Notes under the pieces: generated by a model | Seen by the model: only the letters and a program-made list of their open reading frames with translations | Told to the model about the DNA's origin: nothing | Databases searched by the model: none | Source: Bacteroidales bacterium UBA1722 | GTDB lineage: Bacteria; Bacteroidota; Bacteroidia; Bacteroidales; UBA932 | Reading direction: 5' to 3' | DNA: 7,967 bases | NCBI GenBank assembly: GCA_002317435.1 | Contig: DCIQ01000134.1 | Location: 12,021 to 19,987 of the forward strand | Part shown: one piece after another, positions 1 through 5,454 of the stretch | Numbering within the stretch: the stretch's first letter is position 1 | How the letters are laid out: each line of letters begins with the position of its first letter | Translations under genes and position numbers: made by a program

Positions 1-990
1 AGACCGTTCAGCGGATATCTGGCGGACAGGTTTCAACGCAAGCATGTACTGCTGCTGTGCCTGTTATTCTATTTTCTGCTCTTTTTCGGTTATGTGGCAG
101 CAGGAAGCTTGCTGTTGTTTGCCATCGTCAGGACTCTCCATGGCGGTCCGTTCGGAGCCACTACAGTAGCCAACAGCACCATGGCCATAGACGTGCTCCC
201 CTCATCCAGACGACGGGAAGGTATCGGATTCTATGGGGTGGGCAATAATGTGGCCTGTGCCATCGCCCCGACCGCAGGACTGTACATTTATCACTCCACC
301 GGAGATTTCATGCTTATCTTCTGGACGGCCACCACAGCAGCCTTGACGGCACTTGTTTGTGCCGCGACCATAAAGGTCACACCAAGGGAGTTGGTTCCGG
401 ATAAGGCACCCATATCGCTTGACAGGTTCTTTCTGAGGAAAGGTTGGATGATAGCCGTCAACATCACGTTCTTCGGATTCTGCTGGGGCGTATTGTCAAA
501 CTATATTGCAATATACGGTAAGGAGACTCTTGGTATCATGAGCGGAACGGGTACATGGTTTTTGATTCTGTCTCTCTGCCTCATTGCATCCAGAATTATA
601 GGTAACAAATCCCTCCGGGAAGGAAGACTTCTGAGAAGTGCGACAGAAGGGGTCTTTCTCTCAATGGCCGGATATACGATTTTCCTTGTGTGGCCGACGA
701 TGACCGGGTATTATCTTTCAGCGGTGCTTATCGGCCTGGGCAACGGTCATATCTGGCCATCCTTCCAGAACATGATTATCAGTATCGCCTCAAGCAATGA
801 GAAGGGTACAGCCAACTCAACCATCCTTACCGCCTGGGATTTCGGAATGGGCACAGGAATTCTTCTGGGAGGTGTGATCGCTGAGACAGTCAGTTATCAT
901 GGTGCTTTCCTCTCTATGGTCATTATGCATCTGTCAGGTACTCTGATGTATCTGCTGATAACCCAAAAGAGAATGAAAAACAAGGATTGA
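1..990 (+). CDS. MFS transporter, 5' end outside the window
   Basis: This is the C-terminal 329 residues of a major facilitator superfamily permease of the inner membrane. The frame is open from base 1, and the first residues, RPFSGYLADRFQRKH, are the loop 2-3 motif A (GxLaDrxxRk) that lies between membrane helices 2 and 3. About 60-70 residues, meaning helices 1 and 2, are therefore outside the window. Long hydrophobic helices separated by short loops follow to the stop at 988. The stretch with DVLPSSRRREGIGFYG, followed by NNVACAIAP, is the conserved central part of a drug/sugar-type MFS subgroup. A GTG at 94 could be called as a start, but the reading frame and motif A upstream show that it is internal. 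The substrate cannot be read from the sequence. The gene converges on the CPBP protease gene. Family is secure; specific function is unknown. Confidence 0.93.
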   Translation, partial: RPFSGYLADRFQRKHVLLLCLLFYFLLFFGYVAAGSLLLFAIVRTLHGGPFGATTVANSTMAIDVLPSSRRREGIGFYGVGNNVACAIAPTAGLYIYHSTGDFMLIFWTATTAALTALVCAATIKVTPRELVPDKAPISLDRFFLRKGWMIAVNITFFGFCWGVLSNYIAIYGKETLGIMSGTGTWFLILSLCLIASRIIGNKSLREGRLLRSATEGVFLSMAGYTIFLVWPTMTGYYLSAVLIGLGNGHIWPSFQNMIISIASSNEKGTANSTILTAWDFGMGTGILLGGVIAETVSYHGAFLSMVIMHLSGTLMYLLITQKRMKNKD

Positions 991-1002
991 AAATCTTCCC
1001 GA

Positions 1003-1016
1003 AGGGCCGAAGCCCT
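1003..1016. terminator. Small hairpin between convergent genes, possible bidirectional terminator
   Basis: A perfect 5-bp stem (AGGGC/GCCCT) closes a 4-base loop in the 106-bp gap between the convergent MFS and protease genes. On the minus strand the loop reads TTCG closed by C-G, the very stable cUUCGg tetraloop, followed nearby by GATTTT. On the plus strand the loop is CGAA and no T-run follows. It is only 12 bases past the MFS stop, but about 80 bases past the protease stop. The stem is short, so this is a tentative terminator call. Confidence 0.35.
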
Positions 1017-1096
1017 CTATAAGAAGCCCAATCAATCCTTATCGAAGGCAAGTATAACAACAACTTCTCACTATTCCAAACATCTCCACACAAAGA

Positions 1097-2002
1097 TTAA
1101 TCTACTTCACACGACTTAACGAACATAATCCCGTCCCTGGAGACATATCGGTCGTAAATGGCGATTCCGGTGATGATTAAAGAAAGGGAGATGAAACCGG
1201 CGACACCTGTCATGCCGATGGTAAGGTCATTGCCTCCCTCTACAAGTATCAGGACAAGTCCGCTGACAGCATTGAACGTCCCGTGACAGATGGCGGCAGG
1301 AAATACGGAGCCTGACTTGAGCACGAGGTAGAGTTCAATGACACCCAGAAGAACACAGGCCACGCACATCATCCCGACTCCGATGACAGGATGCTGGGGA
1401 TAATTGTGCCCCGTAAGGATGATAGGCATATGCCAGATACCCCATACCACACCAATGAAAAGTGCCTTCTTCCAAAAACCGACGCCAGAGAGGGCGCTGA
1501 CCATATAGTTCCTCCAACCATACTCTTCGCCGACTGAGAAAAGAGCATTTATCGTGCATCCGGCGATCATGCCGGTCATTATCTGAGAGCCGATGTAAAC
1601 GGCTGGAGACAGGCTTTCAAGCTTCGTTCTGAGAGCCGCAGCCGTCGCTTCGTCAAGACCGAACTGACTTATCATCTGCTCCGCACCATAGTGAAGTCTC
1701 ACTCCCGGCATCATCGCAGATATGAAGATGCAGACCACGACGGTGAGAACCGGCAGGAGCAGCGCCGCCAGCCAGGTCAGGTTCAGTCTGAAATTCAGCA
1801 GCCCGGTACTTCTGAACGGTTCTTTCCGTATCAGTTGCAAGATTCCTGCTACTATCATCGGGAACAGCATGTAGAGGCTCTCGAAGAGTTTGAAAAGAAT
1901 CTTGTGGGATGTGATGTTCCTGTCACCTGCCAGATATACTATGCCGAATACCGTCCACGAGAACAGACAGACAGCTGCAGCGAAGATGGATGCTTTTTTC
2001 AT
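1097..2002 (-). CDS. CPBP family intramembrane protease (CAAX protease/Abi type)
   Basis: A 301-residue polytopic inner-membrane protein of the CPBP (CAAX prenyl protease and bacteriocin-processing, 'Abi') family. The family motifs are all visible: EEYGWR with paired glutamates at residues 159-160 and arginine at 164, then FIGVVWGIWH with histidine 191, then HGTFN with histidine 240 and asparagine 244. These are the proposed catalytic residues of glutamate-dependent intramembrane proteases. About eight hydrophobic segments span the protein, the first at residues 5-25. I chose ATG at 2002 (MKKASIF), because the upstream in-frame TTG at 2029 adds nine polar residues and falls on the -7-like promoter box. 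In other bacteria family members process peptides, modify prenylated proteins or confer bacteriocin self-immunity. Bacteroidota members are mostly uncharacterised, and no peptide or bacteriocin gene is visible beside this one. It is divergent from the ModF-like gene. Confidence 0.92.
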   Translation of the reverse strand: MKKASIFAAAVCLFSWTVFGIVYLAGDRNITSHKILFKLFESLYMLFPMIVAGILQLIRKEPFRSTGLLNFRLNLTWLAALLLPVLTVVVCIFISAMMPGVRLHYGAEQMISQFGLDEATAAALRTKLESLSPAVYIGSQIMTGMIAGCTINALFSVGEEYGWRNYMVSALSGVGFWKKALFIGVVWGIWHMPIILTGHNYPQHPVIGVGMMCVACVLLGVIELYLVLKSGSVFPAAICHGTFNAVSGLVLILVEGGNDLTIGMTGVAGFISLSLIITGIAIYDRYVSRDGIMFVKSCEVD

Positions 2003-2025
2003 TATCGGATTATAATAAGGATTCC

Positions 2026-2057
2026 GCAAGGTAAATCAATCTTTTGGAAAGTGCAAA
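2026..2057 (-). promoter_or_regulatory. Possible Bacteroidota-type promoter for the CPBP protease gene
   Basis: On the minus strand a TTTG (2054-2057) is followed after 20 bases by TACCTTGC (2026-2033), one base short of the TAnnTTTG -7 consensus. This places a transcription start near 2020, giving a short leader before the ATG at 2002. Spacing fits the Bacteroidota sigma factor, but the -7 box is imperfect. Confidence 0.4.
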
Positions 2058-2140
2058 ATTATTCATGAATGAGCTGGACACTCTTTTGACCGTATAATAT
2101 TTCTAATGAACTCCCATGTCGGAGCGAAGCGACTCAGGGG

Positions 2141-2164
2141 GTCCGGGGGATTAGTCCCCCGGTC
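2141..2164. repeat. GC-rich perfect hairpin in the divergent intergenic region
   Basis: An 8-bp perfect inverted repeat (CCGGGGGA at 2143-2150, TCCCCCGG at 2155-2162) encloses the 4-base loop TTAG. One further G-C pair is possible across a mismatch. A second G-run lies directly before it at 2137-2141. It lies between the two divergent promoters and differs sharply in composition from the A/T-rich bases on both sides. It could be an interspersed palindromic (REP-like) unit, an insulating terminator or a regulator site; the sequence alone does not decide. Confidence 0.6.
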
Positions 2165-2200
2165 AGACACGTCAGATAACATTTTTTGGCCAAACAATAT

Positions 2201-2209
2201 TATCTTTGC
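2201..2209 (+). promoter_or_regulatory. Bacteroidota -7 box immediately before the ModF-like gene
   Basis: TATCTTTGC matches the Bacteroidota -7 consensus TAnnTTTGC exactly. It ends 7 bases before the ATG at 2217, so transcription should begin at or within a few bases of the start codon and give a leaderless or nearly leaderless message. A TTTG occurs at 2185-2188, but it is only 12 bases upstream, too close for a normal -33 element. Confidence 0.6.
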
Positions 2210-2216
2210 GCCCGCA

Positions 2217-3620
2217 ATGAAACCGATAGTCATAACAGGCCCGAACGCATCGGGGAAGACCTCCATGGTGGAGAAACTTCTCCGAAAGTTCCAGTCCGAG
2301 CATTCGGGGAATTATGTAAGATACCTCAGTTTCAGGGACAGCTACGGTGCATCAGACCGGGGGTATTATCTTCAGCAGAGATGGAACAGCAGCGAATATG
2401 ACCTGGTGCCTACCGTAAGTGAATCTGTCGGAACGTTCCGGCACACGCCGCTTACGGATAAACTTTTCTCTATCTTCCGTCTCGACGAAATGATGGACAA
2501 GCCTATCATCCAGCTCTCCTGCGGAGAGTTGCGCAAGTTCCAGCTGGCGAAGGCCCTTCTGTGCTCCCCTTCCGCACTGGTCATAGACAATCCGTTCATA
2601 GGACTCGACTCCACTTCCGTGGACACATTGAATATGCTCTTCAGAGAATTGTGCACTCTGGACGAACTTCAGCTTTATCTGGTGATAACCAGAGAGGCCG
2701 ACATCCCGGATTATGCCGGGGAGATAATCCGTGTCCCGGATAATGCATCCGCTGCCTCGGGCAGGATATCCGCCGAAGAGGCCTGCCGGAGAGTGTCTGC
2801 GCTCGGTGGCACGAATCCGGAATATGAAAATGCAGTGGTGCTCCGGAATGTGTCGATACGTTTCGGGGAACGCACCATCCTGGAACATCTTGACTGGGTT
2901 ATGAAGGCCGGTGAGAAATGGGCCCTCGAAGGACCGAACGGAAGCGGCAAGTCAACGCTGCTGAGCATCATCTGCGCGGATATTCCACAAGCCTATGCAT
3001 GTGACGTCACCCTTTTCGACCGGAGACGCGGCAGCGGAGAAAGCATCTGGGACATCAAGAAACATATCGGGTACGTGAGCCCTGAACTGCACCGCGCATA
3101 CTGTCGCGGCGTCCCTGCGCTTGACATAGTGGCAAGCGGTCTTCACGACAGACAGGGTCTCTATGTAAAGACTGACGACGATATGATTCCACAGTGCATC
3201 CTCTGGATGGAAGTGTTCGGCATATCATCTCTGAAGGACAGGCTGTTCACGGAACTTTCCAGCGGAGAGCAGCGTCTGGTGCTTCTGGCCAGGGCATTCG
3301 TGAAAGACCCGGACCTGCTGATTCTGGACGAACCGCTTCACGGACTGGACGAAAGAAACGGAGCCCGGGTAAAAAGCATCATCGAAACATTCTGTTCCAG
3401 AAAAGGCAAATCCATGATAATGGTCTCTCACTACAGAGAGGACTTCCCCACATGCATAACGAATCATCTGCAGCTTGACCGGGAGTCCATTCCAGACCGA
3501 AGGTATGAAAGCCGCGTCCCAGACTTTCCAGACGGCTTACCATCTGGTCACTGCTCTGCATATCAAGCCAATAGGCCCAGTGGAGACAACTGGTCACGAC
3601 ATCATCTCCCAATTCCTTGA
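2217..3620 (+). CDS. modF: ModF/PhrA-like double ABC ATPase with a foreign C-terminal tail
   Basis: A soluble protein with two ATP-binding cassettes and no membrane segment. Domain 1 has Walker A GPNASGKT (residues 8-15), signature LSCGE (100-104) and Walker B ending VIDN (122-125). Domain 2 has Walker A GPNGSGKS (239-246), signature LSSGEQ (347-352), Walker B LLILDE (367-372) and an H-loop histidine (405). The stretch DVTLFDRRRGSGESIWDIKKHIGYVS is, from memory, nearly the same as in E. coli ModF, and the closing HYREDFPTCITNHLQL also matches. E. coli ModF (about 490 aa) lies beside modABC, but its role is not settled; no molybdate genes occur here. Start chosen at ATG 2217: codons upstream, back to 2106, encode no family-like sequence and cross the hairpin and -7 box. 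The protein consequently begins only seven residues before Walker A. Residues 423-467 are antisense GH16 sequence, so the native end has been replaced. Domain 1 lacks the catalytic glutamate (N125) and a clear H-loop histidine. Confidence 0.88.
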   Translation: MKPIVITGPNASGKTSMVEKLLRKFQSEHSGNYVRYLSFRDSYGASDRGYYLQQRWNSSEYDLVPTVSESVGTFRHTPLTDKLFSIFRLDEMMDKPIIQLSCGELRKFQLAKALLCSPSALVIDNPFIGLDSTSVDTLNMLFRELCTLDELQLYLVITREADIPDYAGEIIRVPDNASAASGRISAEEACRRVSALGGTNPEYENAVVLRNVSIRFGERTILEHLDWVMKAGEKWALEGPNGSGKSTLLSIICADIPQAYACDVTLFDRRRGSGESIWDIKKHIGYVSPELHRAYCRGVPALDIVASGLHDRQGLYVKTDDDMIPQCILWMEVFGISSLKDRLFTELSSGEQRLVLLARAFVKDPDLLILDEPLHGLDERNGARVKSIIETFCSRKGKSMIMVSHYREDFPTCITNHLQLDRESIPDRRYESRVPDFPDGLPSGHCSAYQANRPSGDNWSRHHLPIP

Positions 3621-3687
3621 AATATTCGAAGATATCTATCTCAGTCCCGTATTCTGCAGGATCAGATCCTTCGGATATTTTCGGAGA
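3481..3687 (-). pseudogene. GH16 beta-glucanase remnant, catalytic middle part
   Basis: Sixty-nine codons open on the minus strand encode a recognisable piece of a glycoside hydrolase family 16 enzyme. The core reads GTEIDIFEYF, matching the GH16 active-site pattern E-[IL]-D-[IVF]-x-E with nucleophile and acid/base glutamates both present. It is followed by SCLHW and then by GFHTFGLEWTP, the conserved FHxYxxEWTP segment. Family members hydrolyse beta-1,3 or mixed-linked glucans, agarose or related galactans. Upstream the frame hits TAG at 3688-3690, just where family members have the Q of a QSP motif. This may be a C-to-T nonsense change of CAG or a junction artefact. Downstream the similarity stops precisely at 3481, where the end of the ModF-like gene begins. 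There is no start codon or C-terminal third, so it cannot make an enzyme. It belongs to the N-terminal piece at 5170-5427. Confidence 0.85.
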
Positions 3688-3690
3688 CTA

Positions 3691-3738
3691 TGGTGTGAAC
3701 CACAAAGTTTGGACGGTTTCACTTCGGGGTTCACATCA
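3691..3738. repeat. Inverted repeat at the left edge of the inserted segment
   Basis: TGTGAACC (3694-3701) and GGTTCACA (3728-3735) form a perfect 8-bp inverted repeat with a 26-base loop. With one mismatch (G-U wobble in plus-strand RNA) the arms extend to 11 bp (3691-3701 and 3728-3738). It sits between the end of the small lipoprotein gene and the surviving GH16 fragment, right at the junction. It may be an element end, a recombination site or an RNA 3' structure for the lipoprotein genes. No T-run follows on the minus strand, so it is not a classical terminator. Confidence 0.55.
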
Positions 3739-3744
3739 GTTCGG

Positions 3745-4134
3745 TTAGTCAAACCCACGGTTTTGCAGGTGAGCCGATTTATGTTGGATTTTCTTATAAT
3801 TAAATCTTCCACAAGTTAATAGGTTGTCGTTTTCTATTACAAAATCGTATAAGGAATCAAAATGTGAAAAGAAGATTTGTATTTTGATATTCTTTCCAGA
3901 AACTTCGTAAGTAAAGTCAAATGAAGAAAATACCTCATCATATACGTCATCTGTAGCACTTTTTACATAATATATACCAGAACTATTATCGTTAAATATT
4001 AAAATTTCCGGTTCTTCTACGCATTCCCAAGATGTTCCTACTAAGAAAGAATCAGGCTCTCCTTTTTGACAACACACAAATCCTCCCAATAGAACAAGGC
4101 AACATACTATTAAAATTGTCATTTGTCGTATCAT
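3745..4134 (-). CDS. Small hypothetical lipoprotein, lipocalin-like pattern
   Basis: A 129-residue protein that I do not recognise as a named family. Residues 1-20 form a short basic start and a hydrophobic core, followed by Cys-Cys at 21-22, which reads as a lipoprotein signal although the lipobox (GFVC) is weak. The mature part has the alternating pattern GTSWE, EILIFNDN, SFDFTYEV, KNIKIQIF, DFVIENDNLLTC, YKKI. That pattern of short beta strands and a W near the start resembles the small lipocalin-like lipoproteins common in Bacteroidales; the fold is an inference. The last dozen residues (HKSAHLQNRGFD) lie after the natural-looking end YKKI and close to the junction, so they may be extra sequence gained by the rearrangement. 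The start codon lies 11 bp after the stop of the upstream lipoprotein gene, so the two are probably co-transcribed. Base composition is A+T rich, like its partner and unlike the flanks. Confidence 0.75.
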   Translation of the reverse strand: MIRQMTILIVCCLVLLGGFVCCQKGEPDSFLVGTSWECVEEPEILIFNDNSSGIYYVKSATDDVYDEVFSSFDFTYEVSGKNIKIQIFFSHFDSLYDFVIENDNLLTCGRFNYKKIQHKSAHLQNRGFD

Positions 4135-4145
4135 AAGACAAGTCG

Positions 4146-5039
4146 TTATTTTTCAATTTCGCGAATGAGAATGAAAGAAATCTGTTGATGAGTTTTTCCA
4201 ACTAACTTATAGGAATACCGGCCATGTTCGACATTGTCTATATTCCCTCTCAAAATCAGCAAATCACAATATGCGGTATCTGGTATCCCGTCAAAAAGAT
4301 TTTCCGGTAATTGAGCTTCCCCTGTGTCAGGGAATTCTGCTATCCTGCAAACGTGCGTGTCTGGAATATCATTACCTAAAACCATCGAACCAGTCCAATC
4401 AACAACGACAAGAACCCCATTCTTGTTATCTTCATCTTTGTTCCATCTTATAATGAAATCTTTGTAGTAGCACAAGGGGTTCAAATCCTCTTCAGTTTCC
4501 GCATGAGGAAAAATGAACTCAATGGTCTTAGGAATATACATATCAACTTCTCCTATGTTGCCGTCAGAGGATTTAGTTGGGAAGTCATTACAAAATGTAA
4601 ATTTAACGATTTTGCCAAAACTATCCATTATACTGTTCGAGGATTTTGTTTGAGAAACATTTTGCGGGGAAATTTCAATACCATCCACGAAAGATTTTAT
4701 TGAAGGTAATTCATTTAGATCGGCTTTGGTTACATTTGATTTTCTGACTTGACTAATACCTGAAATACAACTTATCGTTGCTCCACCGGGAAGTGCACCA
4801 TCTTTGCTCGATGAAATTCCTATTTCATAATCTGTACCTTCAAAATACTTCATGTATTTCTGATAATTTCCACTTAACACTTCGTTAGTCTTATGTGGTT
4901 GATAGTCGGAATCCTTTGAGATTATCAATGAAACAACTTCCTCTGAAATATCCAAAACGTCTATGCTATCCTTTTGAGAACATGAGCAGAAAAAGACAGA
5001 ACATATAAGGACGACAAAAAATATGTAATAATGTTTCAT
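4146..5039 (-). CDS. Hypothetical lipoprotein, 297 residues
   Basis: I do not recognise the family. The N-terminus (MKHYYIFFVVLICSVFFCSC) is a lipoprotein signal peptide with the probable acylated cysteine at 20, followed by SQKDS, a charged start of the kind seen on Bacteroidota envelope lipoproteins. The rest is polar, with no membrane segment. A glycine-rich part (GALPGGATISCISG, 81-94) is followed by Ser/Asn-rich linkers. The C-terminal half (about 165-297) alternates hydrophobic and polar residues in short strands (FIIRW, VLVVVDW, CDLLILRG, YSYKLVG, ISFILIR), suggesting a beta-sandwich or Ig-like domain; this is inference. No catalytic motif is evident. It is first in a two-gene unit with the smaller lipoprotein 11 bp downstream. 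The A+T-rich composition and the position inside a broken GH16 gene suggest that it arrived by transfer. Confidence 0.8.
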   Translation of the reverse strand: MKHYYIFFVVLICSVFFCSCSQKDSIDVLDISEEVVSLIISKDSDYQPHKTNEVLSGNYQKYMKYFEGTDYEIGISSSKDGALPGGATISCISGISQVRKSNVTKADLNELPSIKSFVDGIEISPQNVSQTKSSNSIMDSFGKIVKFTFCNDFPTKSSDGNIGEVDMYIPKTIEFIFPHAETEEDLNPLCYYKDFIIRWNKDEDNKNGVLVVVDWTGSMVLGNDIPDTHVCRIAEFPDTGEAQLPENLFDGIPDTAYCDLLILRGNIDNVEHGRYSYKLVGKTHQQISFILIREIEK

Positions 5040-5052
5040 AACTATAAGGTTT

Positions 5053-5083
5053 TATAAATAACTGGCTTTGACCACTTGACAAA
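5053..5083 (-). promoter_or_regulatory. Weak Bacteroidota-type promoter before the lipoprotein pair
   Basis: On the minus strand TTTG (5080-5083) is followed after 19 bases by TATTTATA (5053-5060), a partial match to the TAnnTTTG -7 box. Transcription would start near 5046, only a few bases before the ATG at 5039. Spacing is right but the -7 box is poor. Confidence 0.3.
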
Positions 5084-5100
5084 TGGTCCGCTCCCGACTG

Positions 5101-5136
5101 CCGGTCAGCCGGAGGACTTTCGCTTCAGCGGAAGTC
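5101..5136. repeat. Two adjacent hairpins between the GH16 fragment and the lipoprotein pair
   Basis: The first hairpin is CCGG-TCAG-CCGG (5101-5112). The second pairs GACTTTCGCT (5115-5124) with AGCGGAAGTC (5127-5136). In plus-strand RNA that stem is 10 bp with a single U-G wobble and a nominal 2-base loop; read as minus-strand RNA it has one C-A mismatch. This G+C-rich patch differs from the A/T-rich bases on both sides. It could end transcription coming from the tamL operon, or mark the right end of the inserted segment. No T-run follows on the minus strand. Confidence 0.45.
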
Positions 5137-5166
5137 ACAGGTTAATTACACAAAATGATGTTAAAC

Positions 5167-5427
5167 TCAGAATATCATACTGCGGTCATTATAACCCAAT
5201 CTTCTGGGACCTTCCCCTCTGGAACGCCATTTCGTGGTATCCAGTTCGGTACCGTCGAAATCATCCTCCCATACTAGCTGATATCCGTTGGAGCCAGGGA
5301 GGAATATTTCATCGGATATGGCGTTGTCGGAATGTTTGCGGTCCGGGGACGGACCTCCGCATGAGAATACCGGGACAGCGAGAATAACCGCCGCAAATGA
5401 ATTCAGAAGAAAGTTATGATGTTTCAT
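5167..5427 (-). pseudogene. GH16 beta-glucanase-like lipoprotein remnant, N-terminal part
   Basis: Eighty-six codons from ATG 5427 give a lipoprotein signal peptide with lipobox VFSC (cysteine 23). A short linker follows, then the start of a GH16 catalytic domain: YQLVWEDDFDGTELDTTKW, the family's WxDxFxGxxLDxxxW opening, then GYNDRSMIF. Similarity ends there and a TGA follows at once, about 60 residues before the catalytic motif. The missing active site is in the downstream piece at 3481-3687, in the same orientation, so both are parts of one disrupted gene. The truncated product could be secreted and lipidated but cannot be an enzyme. The ATG is 27 bp after the tamL stop, so the gene was probably the last member of that operon. 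The original enzyme would have been a cell-envelope glucanase of about 270-300 residues; its exact substrate is unknown. Confidence 0.88.
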
Positions 5428-5454
5428 CGCATGTGAATGTAATGAACAAGTTGT

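Larger units (their letters stand above)
3688..5166. other. A+T-rich segment interrupting the GH16 gene
   Basis: This roughly 1.48-kb segment separates two co-oriented pieces of one GH16 gene. It holds two lipoprotein genes on the minus strand and, at its two ends, palindromic sequence (3691-3738 and 5101-5136). No transposase, integrase or resolvase gene is present, and I found no clear target-site duplication. About 60 GH16 codons expected between the two pieces (from after YNDRSMIF to before QSP) are absent. It is therefore either an insertion accompanied by deletion or a replacement by recombination, rather than a clean insertion. The boundaries are given to within some tens of bases. The outer limits are set by where GH16 similarity ends. 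Confidence 0.65.

Noticed and set aside
2003..2029. TTG start at 2029 for the CPBP protease
   Set aside because: The added residues are polar and precede the first membrane helix, and the codon overlaps the probable -7 box. ATG at 2002 is the better start.
2106..2216. Upstream in-frame ATG at 2106 as the start of the ModF-like gene
   Set aside because: It would add 37 residues with no family likeness, translated through the GC-rich hairpin and the -7 box. ATG at 2217 fits the promoter and begins at the conserved VITGPNxSGK.
3658..3670. Perfect palindrome AGGATC-A-GATCCT
   Set aside because: It lies within the codons for EGSDP of the GH16 remnant, where family sequence explains it, so chance is likely.
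3475..3819. Plus-strand open frame of 114 codons after the ModF-like gene
   Set aside because: It is the antisense of the GH16 remnant and of the end of the small lipoprotein gene, which have clear coding signals on the minus strand.
4383..4400. VVVDWTGSM in the 297-residue lipoprotein resembles the MIDAS motif of von Willebrand A domains
   Set aside because: It lies at residues 211-219, with too little sequence after it for a VWA fold and no later MIDAS threonine or aspartate pattern. The surrounding strands fit a beta-sandwich better.
3730..5170. ACATCA-containing ends as terminal inverted repeats or a target duplication of the cassette
   Set aside because: Only six bases are shared without gaps, and alignment beyond that needs mismatches. 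No convincing duplication flanks the segment.
5025..5427. Shared start ATGAAACAT of the GH16 remnant and the large lipoprotein as a sign of recombination between their 5' ends
   Set aside because: The identity covers only about 13 of 15 bases, the upstream sequences differ, and MKH-type starts are common in lipoproteins of this group.
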